From: a virus
IMG/VR virus record: IMGVR_UViG_3300025128_000232
Span: 1-28,597 of that record
Direction: 5' to 3' (one strand)
DNA length: 28,597 nucleotides
Positions within the stretch are counted from its first letter, which is position 1; each line of letters opens with the position of its first letter. A model generated the notes under the pieces. That model was not told the DNA's origin. It saw only the letters and a program-made list of their open reading frames with translations, and did not search any database. This document shows positions 16,734 to 25,313 of the stretch, piece after piece. A program made the translations under genes and the position numbers.

Positions 16734-19727
16734 CTAGGTTGATTTCCCAATACTTATTTCTGACGGGGCAGGAATATTATGTCTTACCGGTGTATTAAAC
16801 TCGGCAATAGTAAACCCTGTCCAATCTTGAATTCTGTACCCATGGTTCTGTGTAAAAATAAATTTGTAATTATGGACAACAGTACTATCTGCATGAGTAG
16901 CCGCACTAGTACTATTTGCCCCTCTGGTACAACCAGTTAGATTGTTACCAGATTTTCCTGTGTATGTTATTTGTTCATTCTCAATAACTATTGTTCCAGC
17001 CGTTGGGAACTGTGCACCCGAAGTCAATGTTATTGTCGTATCTGAATTGGAAAGTGTTCCACCTTCATTGAGTGTGGTAAATTCTCTCTTTTCATAGTAC
17101 CCAGCATGCCCACCGAATGTAGATGTGCTCGTTGCTGAACTCTGAAAACTAGGATCAAACATATGGTCATTTAGATTGGCAGTTGTCCAACCCATAGCAT
17201 CGAGATTTGTTGATGTAGAATTTCTAGCAATAGTCAAAGATAAGTTCAAAGTAAGAGAAACATCTTTAGCATTACTCAGTGCGGTGTCACGTCCTACACC
17301 AGTTGTAGGTGCTGTGGATATTGTTTCTGCGGCCGTGCCCAAACGTCTTCCAAACTTCGTTGTGAATATTGTCTTGAATAGGCTAAACAACTCAGGCGTT
17401 TTAGTTTCACGTCCATCAACCAGAAGTGAATCAGTTGAAGCCGTTTTGATTCTCATATTCAGATTCGCAACTGGATTTATTTCTCCAAATAAAGCAAACC
17501 CGGATGGGTGTGCTGTACCCAGTAATTCATTTCTCCACTCACCAATAGCAGTTGATGTTTTTACAACATAAGAAAAGTCTTGGTAGTAGAAACTATCTTG
17601 AATCTTTTTAGAGTCCTCAGATAACCAACCATCCTCATTTGCATACTTACCAAACTGTCCAGCAGTAATAGCAGTAGCAGTCAATACTGATTTTTCAACA
17701 GCCGTAACGGTTGCACTGAACCCGCCAGAGGCCGACACAGTTTCACCCACCGTGTAAGTTCCAGTCACCACCGTCAAAGTCAATAAGCCTAAAGTAGCAT
17801 CCCATGAGCTTATATTACCTGTTGCTGAACTAGTCCCACCTGTAGCAGTTGTAGCAGCAGTAGCACTACCCGTCACACCTGTTAGTAAAAGTCTAACGGG
17901 AGGTGTTACTGTAGGACCTTCTGCATATCCAACTCCAGACTCTGAAATTTCTACTCTACGAACATTACCCACATTGCCATCACCCCTAGCAATAACTTTA
18001 CCACCAGACCGACTACCTGTTGTGGGTAGTGTTAGTGTTGGTAGACTTGAATAGTTTGTGCCTATAGACAATACTCGTATATCTGTAATATCACCTGTGC
18101 CTGTAGCAGACTCTTGAGCAATCTTATTACCCAACCTATTTTCAAAATATACTGTTTGGTCTTCCATCACAATATGATCTGCTGCGGCCATATCATAATT
18201 TTCTTCTTGAGTAAAATAAAGAGGTACAGTATCTTCTGTTGTAAGTTCTCCGACTTCAGCTTCTAAAGTAATTCTAAACTCAGTAGATAACGATCCAGTT
18301 TCTGGAGCAAAACCACCATTGGCCACAGCAATTTCAGCAGTTAGTCCTGTACCAAAGGTACCTGTATTATCTACAGTAATAGTATCACCCATTTCATAAC
18401 CACTACCCACAGCAGAAACATCTACATTAGAAATACTACCGTAAGAAAGTTCATTGATACTTGCTGATGCACCTACACCACCATCAAACATTCTAGTTGT
18501 TACTGGTATAAGGTCTGTAGTTTTATAATACTGTCCCGGTGTAGTTTCTGTTATAGCAGAAAGTTGTCCAGTAAGTTTAGCATATAAAGTATTATTTGGA
18601 TTTGTGTTATCTATACCATATACTGTTTGACCATCAACAAAAGTTCCAACTATAGAATCTTTGTTGAGTATAATATCTTGCACCACAATACTACCCAGTT
18701 GAATTTCATTAATTGTTTCAACTGTAGCACTGGCCTTTTCTATAGCAGAGTATCCTCCTGTAGGTCCTTGATAGCCCGCAGTATCTGGATGATGTAATGC
18801 ACCTTCTAAAATAGTAACATCTCTAACAAGGTCTTGTGTGACAGTCTGTCCAATAAGATTTCTCAGATTGCCTGTGGTAAGTGTAGAGTCCTCTTGCTCA
18901 ATATGAGAACCATCCTCCATAGTCAAAAAGATATCTTGGTTAGTATCATCTTCCATAACCATACAGTCATTCACCTGTACCGCACGAATAACAAAATCGT
19001 TTGCCCAGTTACCATCCGAGACACGGAGCATATTTTGATTGGGATAGAATAGTTCGACATTCTCATCCAACAACAATCTAAAGAAAATCTCATGGCCTTT
19101 ACGAGTACCCTTTGCTCTATAAAGGTCCTTAATACTTTTTAAGATATTCCTTTGGTCAACACCTGTCGCCAAACTCCGAGGAATAGTTTTTAAAAATACT
19201 TCTTTGAATCTGTCAAAGAAAGTATCGACAGTATCATCCACGTTTGCATAAGACATTAAGTTGGATACATTCTCAACCGGGTTAGCACGATACTTACTTA
19301 TAGTTCCAGTAGCACCAGAAGTAGCACCAGTAATATCCTCGTCTATCACAAAAGAATTTGACGAGGATATAAAAAGTCTACTGTTAGCATTGATATCTTC
19401 AACAAGAACTGTGGCCGTTGCTTTAGAAGTAGATCCTGTTATAGTTTCACCATTTTGAAATACAGATATACCAGAGTCCTCAAGAACAACTTTATTATCC
19501 TGACGACCGGTAGGACCTTGATCCTCATTTTGTAATTGAATAAAGTTGACATCATCTTCCATCAGAAGTTGGTCAACAGCACCAACACTAGTTAGTGTAA
19601 GTTCAGCACTTTCCATAAACTCATAATATCGTTCTAGAAATGGAATTATCCCAGCGTTGTCCGCTCGGACAAACTCTGGAAACTGTTCCGCTATTCTTAC
19701 AGAAACTTTATTATCTAGTTTTTTCAT
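16734..19727 (-). CDS. Large baseplate/tail structural protein in gp7 position (997 aa)
   Basis: Virion structural protein. The N-terminus (KVSVRIAEQFPEFVRADNAG; FLERYYEFME) is a pattern I know from marine T4-like phage structural proteins. Residues 80-150 carry TGSTSKATATV and TGATSGATGTI modules, and the middle has GxGY beta repeats (SAVGSGYEMGDTITV; ISESGVGYAEGP). Residues 780-880 hold a conserved stretch with GRRLGTAAETIS, and the end has the GKSGNNLTGCTRG module shared with the 2318-aa protein. It starts at a TAATG junction with gp6. T4 has gp7 (1032 aa) between gp6 and gp8, and the size and place here agree, but I see no clear sequence match to T4 gp7. Treat gp7 equivalence as a positional inference. 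Confidence 0.75.
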   Translation of the reverse strand: MKKLDNKVSVRIAEQFPEFVRADNAGIIPFLERYYEFMESAELTLTSVGAVDQLLMEDDVNFIQLQNEDQGPTGRQDNKVVLEDSGISVFQNGETITGSTSKATATVLVEDINANSRLFISSSNSFVIDEDITGATSGATGTISKYRANPVENVSNLMSYANVDDTVDTFFDRFKEVFLKTIPRSLATGVDQRNILKSIKDLYRAKGTRKGHEIFFRLLLDENVELFYPNQNMLRVSDGNWANDFVIRAVQVNDCMVMEDDTNQDIFLTMEDGSHIEQEDSTLTTGNLRNLIGQTVTQDLVRDVTILEGALHHPDTAGYQGPTGGYSAIEKASATVETINEIQLGSIVVQDIILNKDSIVGTFVDGQTVYGIDNTNPNNTLYAKLTGQLSAITETTPGQYYKTTDLIPVTTRMFDGGVGASASINELSYGSISNVDVSAVGSGYEMGDTITVDNTGTFGTGLTAEIAVANGGFAPETGSLSTEFRITLEAEVGELTTEDTVPLYFTQEENYDMAAADHIVMEDQTVYFENRLGNKIAQESATGTGDITDIRVLSIGTNYSSLPTLTLPTTGSRSGGKVIARGDGNVGNVRRVEISESGVGYAEGPTVTPPVRLLLTGVTGSATAATTATGGTSSATGNISSWDATLGLLTLTVVTGTYTVGETVSASGGFSATVTAVEKSVLTATAITAGQFGKYANEDGWLSEDSKKIQDSFYYQDFSYVVKTSTAIGEWRNELLGTAHPSGFALFGEINPVANLNMRIKTASTDSLLVDGRETKTPELFSLFKTIFTTKFGRRLGTAAETISTAPTTGVGRDTALSNAKDVSLTLNLSLTIARNSTSTNLDAMGWTTANLNDHMFDPSFQSSATSTSTFGGHAGYYEKREFTTLNEGGTLSNSDTTITLTSGAQFPTAGTIVIENEQITYTGKSGNNLTGCTRGANSTSAATHADSTVVHNYKFIFTQNHGYRIQDWTGFTIAEFNTPVRHNIPAPSEISIGKST
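16863..17080 (-). repeat. Shared ~70-residue structural module, copy 2
   Basis: C-terminal part of the 997-aa protein (TLNEGGTLS to STVVHNY), homologous to 8895-9112 in the 2318-aa protein. Confidence 0.75.
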
Positions 19728-21574
19728 TAGTAAGAGGATGTAGTGTTATATGCTGTTCCGGCGTTTGATGTCCCGGCCGCAATAGTATCTACAGCAGCAG
19801 TAACAGTCATACTAGTAGTGTCTATCTGAAACACTTGATTTCTTACAGGGACCAAATCATTAGAAGCAGGTTTCATTGAGAATTTAATAGTTCCATCGGC
19901 ATTGACAACTTCAGTTATAGTTATAGAATCTATAGCAATCTTTCCAGTATTATAGTCAATTGTTCCGGCTTCACTATCTACTGTTGTTTTAGTTGAACCA
20001 GTAAGATAGTAAGTAAATATTTTACCAACACCATCGTCAGCGAAATACAGTGTATTAGCATTTCCTTCTATCTTGAAACCTGTGGACCATGCAACTATAC
20101 CCTGGCCTTCAATATCTCCAGCACTATGCTCAATACTATTTTCAAAAGCGATAGTATATTTTGTTGCTGTATCTAATGTAGGTGTTTGGTTATAAGATGC
20201 TCGAATAGTCGTTATGTTAGAAACGATAGCGGGATCCACTTGGTCTATCTTTGTTGTGAACTGAGAGAAACGAAATATCTTTTCAAACTTCTGCAAGTCA
20301 GTATCACTGTAACTGGTTATCATATCCGAAACCTCTGTTTCAAGGCCAGAACCAGTTTTGACTGTTGCCCCATCATTGAACTTGAAATTTACAAACGGAG
20401 TAATGAAAATAGTAACGGGATCAACAAACTCAGGTGTGATACTTGCAACCGTGTAGTCTTTTAGTGACTGTACCAAGGTTGCTTTTGTAGTTGTAGTTAG
20501 AGTGAAACCAGTCTTTGGACGAATACTCATAAACACCTTACCATACACAACTGGGTCTGCATATTCCCCACCCCACACAGCAACCGACTCGATGTTTGGA
20601 TATAACTGATGGAGTAGTGCTTTATAGTCAGCAGCAGTTACTGCTCTATTCTGTGTAGCATAACTAAACGGTGCATTGTATTTTATCGAATCTAAATTTT
20701 CAGGAATGGCACCACCTGACGCTGAAACTGATGTAGCAACTGTAATGTCTGTGGCCGTACCTATCGTACCAGACGATTGAAATACTGATGCTCCGTTACC
20801 TTCTGTTTCGTTTGTTATAACATAAGAGGCTTTGACGATATTACCATCCGTCAGTTTCTTACCAACAACACCATCACCAAAGTATATCTCCCATTCACCG
20901 TTAGTAGTTTCTTGAACAAAGAAAACTGTAGAGGTTGCAGTAATATCTACTAGAGTGTTTGCTTTAGTATATGTAACCGTTGTTGAATCAGATGCACTGG
21001 TTTGTACTGAAACGGCCAGAGTAGAAATATCTACACTATTATTATCAAGAATAAACTTCTCATCTGCATCAGAAGTATTATGAGTAAATTCGGTTGTTAT
21101 ATAAGTTCCTTCATAAGCAGCCACATTAGAAAAAGTATAAACACCATCACTGGGTTGAATAGTTCTTGAAATTATATTTACAAACTGATAAGATGTTCCA
21201 CTGATGGTAGTTGTAAAAATATGCCCGGCAGGCATAGTTAGCGATCCGCCTGTCGCATCGTTAGCAGTTACATTCAAATAAGCAACAGGTGCTTTAGATG
21301 ATGTTGGAGTATATCCCAAATGTTTAGCATGAGATACTACAGAGTTTCGTTTGACTGCTGTATCTAAAAACATTTCATTGGCAAGCATGTTTGCCATGAA
21401 AGCATTGTAGTGTGTATTGTATGCTAGAATATCTAACAGTGTAGAAAGACCTGAGCCTTCAAAATCATAGTCAGTAAATTCAGACTGACCCTTGAGGTAA
21501 GTTTTGAGATTTGATTTGATAGTATCAAAGTCTAAATCTGTAACTTCTAGTTTGCCTAATGTGTTTAGTGCCAT
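19727..21574 (-). CDS. 6: Baseplate wedge protein gp6
   Basis: Baseplate wedge subunit that in T4 forms the inner ring joining wedges around the hub. The N-terminus (LEVTDLDFDTIKSNLKTYLK; DFEGSGLSTLLDILAYNTHY; FLDTAVKRNSVVSHAKHLGY) is the characteristic gp6 pattern of T4-like phages. The middle (QNRAVTAADYKALLHQLYPN; FMSIRPKTG) is the baseplate J-like core. The length of 615 aa is close to T4 gp6 (660 aa). It starts at a TAATG junction with gp25 and ends at a TAATG junction with the 997-aa gene, so three proteins that would contact each other in the wedge appear translationally linked. Confidence 0.93.
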   Translation of the reverse strand: MALNTLGKLEVTDLDFDTIKSNLKTYLKGQSEFTDYDFEGSGLSTLLDILAYNTHYNAFMANMLANEMFLDTAVKRNSVVSHAKHLGYTPTSSKAPVAYLNVTANDATGGSLTMPAGHIFTTTISGTSYQFVNIISRTIQPSDGVYTFSNVAAYEGTYITTEFTHNTSDADEKFILDNNSVDISTLAVSVQTSASDSTTVTYTKANTLVDITATSTVFFVQETTNGEWEIYFGDGVVGKKLTDGNIVKASYVITNETEGNGASVFQSSGTIGTATDITVATSVSASGGAIPENLDSIKYNAPFSYATQNRAVTAADYKALLHQLYPNIESVAVWGGEYADPVVYGKVFMSIRPKTGFTLTTTTKATLVQSLKDYTVASITPEFVDPVTIFITPFVNFKFNDGATVKTGSGLETEVSDMITSYSDTDLQKFEKIFRFSQFTTKIDQVDPAIVSNITTIRASYNQTPTLDTATKYTIAFENSIEHSAGDIEGQGIVAWSTGFKIEGNANTLYFADDGVGKIFTYYLTGSTKTTVDSEAGTIDYNTGKIAIDSITITEVVNADGTIKFSMKPASNDLVPVRNQVFQIDTTSMTVTAAVDTIAAGTSNAGTAYNTTSSY

Positions 21575-22032
21575 TATCGTACCTTATTTAAAAATAACTC
21601 GACATCATGTATTACATTGGGAACATTGGCTATCGAGAAACTAACTGTTATGCCTAACTTGTTTTGATCCAGACTATATCCATCATCATCATTTACCTTT
21701 ACTTCTTCCACAATTACTCTAGGTTCCCATCTATTGAGAGTACCTTCTATTGCTACTTGTAATTCTACTTCGGTGATAGGCGAAAAGTTTTCAAATAAAG
21801 AACCATGGACGTTTCCCCCTATCTCTGGATGGAAAGGTTTTTCACCTTGGTTCAATAAAACTAAATTACGAACAGCACGTTTTATTGCTTGTACGTCCGT
21901 GACCTTACTCACATCTTTCGATGCGGGATGTTTAGTAAAAAACATATTGAGGTCCTTATAGATGAAAGTACTTCTAGGACTCTCGTTTACTGCTTGGGCA
22001 TCATCGTACCCTGTGTTATATGTAATAGGCAT
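21574..22032 (-). CDS. 25: Baseplate wedge protein gp25
   Basis: Baseplate wedge subunit of the GPW/gp25 family (152 aa; T4 gp25 is 132 aa), which in contractile tails contacts gp6 and helps nucleate the sheath. Visible family features are FTKHPASKDVSKVTDVQAIK, VRNLVLLNQGEKPFHPEIG, a Gly-rich turn (GGNVHGSLFE) and RWEPRVIVEEV. A late promoter octamer ends exactly 6 nt before the ATG, and no Shine-Dalgarno sequence is present in the last 14 nt, so the mRNA from that promoter would be leaderless or nearly so. The gene ends at a TAATG junction with gp6. Confidence 0.93.
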   Translation of the reverse strand: MPITYNTGYDDAQAVNESPRSTFIYKDLNMFFTKHPASKDVSKVTDVQAIKRAVRNLVLLNQGEKPFHPEIGGNVHGSLFENFSPITEVELQVAIEGTLNRWEPRVIVEEVKVNDDDGYSLDQNKLGITVSFSIANVPNVIHDVELFLNKVR

Positions 22033-22038
22033 ATCAAC

Positions 22039-22046
22039 TATTTATA
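22039..22046 (-). promoter_or_regulatory. T4-type late promoter abutting gp25 start
   Basis: Exact TATAAATA on the minus strand, followed by GTTGAT and then the gp25 ATG. With the usual T4 late start about 6 nt after the octamer, transcription would begin at or next to the start codon. The gp5 gene shows the same spacing. Confidence 0.75.
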
Positions 22047-22068
22047 CTCAGACTATTCATTCCCGCCA

Positions 22069-22710
22069 TCAGTTGCCGGGCCCGCCATCACCACCACCCT
22101 CGTTACCATCAGCTGCTCCACCCGGATCCCCGGCCGACCCGCTAGATGACCCACCACCGCCTTCGCCCGGTGCTGTTCCTTGAGAGCCAGGTGAAGTTCC
22201 TGCACTTCCAAACTCAGAACTTGGATCAATACCTGATGTAACATCAGCATTACCAGGAGATGTTCCTGAAGTGCCGCCAAATTCTCCTAGGCCAGTTGAT
22301 TGATCTCCATATCCACCTGGATCATAACCACCAACATTGTCATTACCATCGGGACGGTCACCACCCTGTATTTCTCTATCTCCAGAACTGGGTTTTTGTT
22401 TATGAGGTCCAAACCCAGTATTAGTAGAACCTGCAGGGGGCGTTGTTGAGGCCTCGCCGGCAATTGTTGCTATTACCAATCCAGGCTTATTAGTCCAAGT
22501 GCCATCTGCCCATTCACCTTGACCAAGTTTAGTTTTTTTCCAAGGTCCACCAGGCCTTCCATGGTTGCCCGCTTCCGATGCAGCGGCAGCTGCTGCAGCT
22601 GCTGCAGCTATACCTTCAAGATTGCCAGTCTCTCCGACACCGGCCGTGGGGTTACCACCATGAGTATTACCTGCTGGGGCTGAAGGATCTCCATGTGGGT
22701 TTCCTGCCAT
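22069..22710 (-). CDS. Gly-rich low-complexity protein after gp5 (213 aa)
   Basis: Unknown function. The protein is low in complexity: Gly, Ser, Pro, Asp and Asn dominate. It has a run of ten Ala at about residues 35-44, a short more ordered patch (WKKTKLGQGEWADGTWTNKP, IATIAGEAS), and a C-terminal tail of Gly/Ser/Pro repeats (GTSPGN, GSAGTSPGSQGTAPG). It starts at a TAATG junction with gp5 and is the only gene between gp5 and gp25. In many contractile-tail systems a spike-tip PAAR protein is encoded near the hub, and the early HGD and THG motifs invite that idea, but I see no recognisable PAAR fold. A flexible linker or tip accessory of the hub is possible. The reading frame is supported by the junction and by the absence of a better frame. 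Confidence 0.65.
   Translation of the reverse strand: MAGNPHGDPSAPAGNTHGGNPTAGVGETGNLEGIAAAAAAAAAASEAGNHGRPGGPWKKTKLGQGEWADGTWTNKPGLVIATIAGEASTTPPAGSTNTGFGPHKQKPSSGDREIQGGDRPDGNDNVGGYDPGGYGDQSTGLGEFGGTSGTSPGNADVTSGIDPSSEFGSAGTSPGSQGTAPGEGGGGSSSGSAGDPGGAADGNEGGGDGGPGN
22579..22609 (-). repeat. GCN trinucleotide tract (poly-Ala)
   Basis: A run of ten GCN codons, with a pattern close to GCT-GCA-GCA repeated, encodes ten Ala in the Gly-rich protein. Near-perfect trinucleotide repetition makes it prone to length change. Confidence 0.8.
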
Positions 22711-25277
22711 TAGTCTACGTCCTCGTTATGTAAGTTTCTAATCTTTTCAGCATTTACATTTACATCGGGTGCGGTACTTCCAGCAAACGGATTGTTTTGT
22801 GGTTTCTCTAATCTGAATCCAGGTATTGAACCACCAGTCATACCCTGACTATGTGTATGAGTTGCATCAACCAGTGAACCCCAAGTACCTATATCACCTT
22901 CGAGGTTTGTATATGGACCAGCCGTAAATGCTGTCACAGAGTCTGCTGCTTTGAAAGCAAAGTTTACTCTTGCCTGTAAAGTATTTCTAGACTTGGGTGA
23001 ATCGGTTAAGTCTACAGTGGTACCACCTTCATGTACTATAGCACCTCCAGGCAATTGTAGATTACCTGCAAAGTCACCACCACCAGCCATACCTGCAAAA
23101 GGATCACCATGAGGTACTTTCAAAAGTATTCTACCAGAGGAAGCTCCAAAGGCACCTGCCTCAAGATGTATCAAACCACCGAATGGTTCGTCTTGACCAC
23201 CCATGCCATTATAGCCTGTGCCGGGTTCTGTATCTGAAGCGTATCCATGTGCCTTTGCTGTTATTTGAGCAGCACTCATATTGATAGAGTTTTCCCGTGC
23301 CTCGATATTTACATTGTGACCTCTCAGGTTCAAGTCTCCCTTGGCGTGTATGTCGATGTTATGGTCAGACACTAAACGAATATTCCATTTGGCACCTAGA
23401 GTCATTTGGTCATTACACCTAATCATCATTTCATCATCGCCTGTCCAAAGTATCTGTCCCTTCACATAAAGGTAGTCATCATGGATAGTCAGGTTATGAT
23501 TGTCACCTGTAACCTTTGTAGTTTTATTACCACTGTCATCAATCTCGTAGTAAGTACCCGAGCGATGCATCTGGTTGATTCTCTCTGCTCCAGGAGTATC
23601 ATCATATTCCATGATGTGCCCCGACTCAGATTCATAGACATGGTTGAAGGGATATATTGCGGCATTCGCTGAAGTAGGCTCACTCCAGTAATGTGTCATT
23701 GTTTCTTGTGTGCGATCCCCACCACCAAAAGCATCTTTGCCCCCAGGGACAAACATACCATGTCCCATGTTTATCCACTTCTCTCTTGTCTCTGCTCTTG
23801 TCTCCAAAGAAACATGAGCATCCAGAAATACTGCACCGCCACCAAGATATTCAGAAAACTTTGGAGCCCCTACTGGATATTTCCAGTCAGCAGAAGTAGC
23901 TTGAGGATTGGTTTTGACATTAACAGAGTATTTTGTTAGTGGACTAGTTGAACCTATAGTCCCCGGACCACCAATACAACTACCATCAGACGAATTCAAA
24001 ACAAGAGTAAATCCCGTCACAGGATTACCGGTCGACGTTACTCTAAAACGTCTACCATTCAACTCTTGCATTCCCTTGACACCAGAGATAGTTACAACAT
24101 CATCTGTCTCTATAGGTTCATAAGATGACCCAGCTTGTGTGGTAACTGTTATAGGTGTGGTACTAGTTATATTAGTTATTTTCAACCCACCCTTGGCAAG
24201 TCTATTCACATCGTCTACAGGTATGGCAACTCTTTCAGATGCTTTCACATCAGAGAATTTTCTTTTACCACCCACCTTATCTCTTACAAACCCATCATCA
24301 TATAATGCCTTTATTCTGTTATACATAGAAGGACCATACAAGTCCTTTATAGATTTTTTCTGACAATACTCTAATCGTGGATATGGTGTTCTATGATTTA
24401 TACCAACCTCAGATATATAGGGATAAGTCATATCATCCCCATCATAATAACCTGTAGAAATAACATGACCCAGATTGACACTATTCTCGTTATCTGCGAA
24501 GCCAGTTTGATTCCAAAAGTTAGGTGAATCTGTAGGGGGACCAACTAGTCTCCTAGTAGTTCCAAAAGTTTCATATAGGGCATCAGTATGAGTTACTTGA
24601 GAAAAAGATTTTGCACTACCTTTAGGTAAATCAAGAGCGGCGTGTCTTGCTTTAGTATATGAAACAGCTGTACCATAAATTATCTCATCACCATACATCT
24701 TCATACGGTCGACTGCACCATCACCCCAGTTGGCGTGAGGTTCTAGATAATCTGCAACGGGAGTAATAGAACCACCGTCGGTAGATACGAAAGTAACTCT
24801 TGAAGGCGGGAATGGTAACTCATCCAAATATAGTTTCTGAACATTAGATCCTGTTTGAAATGTCGGGTCAAAGAAACCTTTTTTATCTGTATCTCTACTC
24901 TTACCCCAGGACCCCTTGATACCATCGCCCTTTAGAATCTCATCTTCACCTTGAGAAGGTCGCACGTTCTTACCAGGAAGAGTGCCCAACACAATCCAAT
25001 CTTGCATCAGGTCGACATCACGGGCGAACCCAACTACCCAAGTACCTGTCTCAATGCCGGGATTACTTTCACCCACCCCTGACATAGAATGACCACCTAC
25101 AGGCATCATGCACTGACACCAAGGTAAATCTTTTGTGGGAATTTTTATTTTATCTTCGGTGTGGTATCCAAGCCATCTGACTTTCACTCGACCCATCTTG
25201 CTCGGGTCATTACGATCTTCCACAACTCCCATTCCGAGTACAGTTCCATCACGTCCAAAGAATTCAGTATTATTCAT
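22710..25277 (-). CDS. 5: Baseplate hub spike protein gp5, without lysozyme domain
   Basis: Central spike of the baseplate hub (855 aa). The N-terminal OB-fold matches T4 gp5: GVVEDRNDPSKMGRVKVRWL, IPTKDLPW, MSGVGES, and W-IVLGTLPG near residue 100. The C-terminal part has HVYESESGHIMEYDDTPGAE and GTYYEIDDSG near 545-590 (T4 HTMETESGHIQEFDDTPGQE), followed by a beta-helix-like region. The T4 lysozyme domain is missing. In its place is a long region with, at about 365-455, a beta unit resembling FCCH-like phage repeats (ITNITSTTPITVTT; VKGMQELNGRRFRV). The start is taken as ATG 25277; a TTG at 25283 lies against the promoter. There is no Shine-Dalgarno, and the late octamer ends 6 nt before the ATG. 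It ends at TAATG with the Gly-rich gene. Confidence 0.92.
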   Translation of the reverse strand: MNNTEFFGRDGTVLGMGVVEDRNDPSKMGRVKVRWLGYHTEDKIKIPTKDLPWCQCMMPVGGHSMSGVGESNPGIETGTWVVGFARDVDLMQDWIVLGTLPGKNVRPSQGEDEILKGDGIKGSWGKSRDTDKKGFFDPTFQTGSNVQKLYLDELPFPPSRVTFVSTDGGSITPVADYLEPHANWGDGAVDRMKMYGDEIIYGTAVSYTKARHAALDLPKGSAKSFSQVTHTDALYETFGTTRRLVGPPTDSPNFWNQTGFADNENSVNLGHVISTGYYDGDDMTYPYISEVGINHRTPYPRLEYCQKKSIKDLYGPSMYNRIKALYDDGFVRDKVGGKRKFSDVKASERVAIPVDDVNRLAKGGLKITNITSTTPITVTTQAGSSYEPIETDDVVTISGVKGMQELNGRRFRVTSTGNPVTGFTLVLNSSDGSCIGGPGTIGSTSPLTKYSVNVKTNPQATSADWKYPVGAPKFSEYLGGGAVFLDAHVSLETRAETREKWINMGHGMFVPGGKDAFGGGDRTQETMTHYWSEPTSANAAIYPFNHVYESESGHIMEYDDTPGAERINQMHRSGTYYEIDDSGNKTTKVTGDNHNLTIHDDYLYVKGQILWTGDDEMMIRCNDQMTLGAKWNIRLVSDHNIDIHAKGDLNLRGHNVNIEARENSINMSAAQITAKAHGYASDTEPGTGYNGMGGQDEPFGGLIHLEAGAFGASSGRILLKVPHGDPFAGMAGGGDFAGNLQLPGGAIVHEGGTTVDLTDSPKSRNTLQARVNFAFKAADSVTAFTAGPYTNLEGDIGTWGSLVDATHTHSQGMTGGSIPGFRLEKPQNNPFAGSTAPDVNVNAEKIRNLHNEDVD

Positions 25278-25283
25278 ATACAA

Positions 25284-25291
25284 TATTTATA
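25284..25291 (-). promoter_or_regulatory. T4-type late promoter abutting gp5 start
   Basis: Exact TATAAATA on the minus strand followed by TTGTAT and the gp5 ATG. The 6-nt spacing is identical to that of gp25. It lies 22 nt after the CCA end of the tRNA-like gene. Confidence 0.75.
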
Positions 25292-25313
25292 ATGAAAATA
25301 CTAAATAGAGTTT

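Noticed and set aside
22053-22280. 75-aa alternative minus-strand frame within the Gly-rich gene
   Set aside because: A frame-shifted shadow of low-complexity DNA; the main frame has the TAATG junction with gp5.
22710-25277. T4-type lysozyme activity in gp5
   Set aside because: No lysozyme catalytic pattern is visible between the OB-fold and the C-terminal beta region, so the usual tail-lysozyme label should not be applied.
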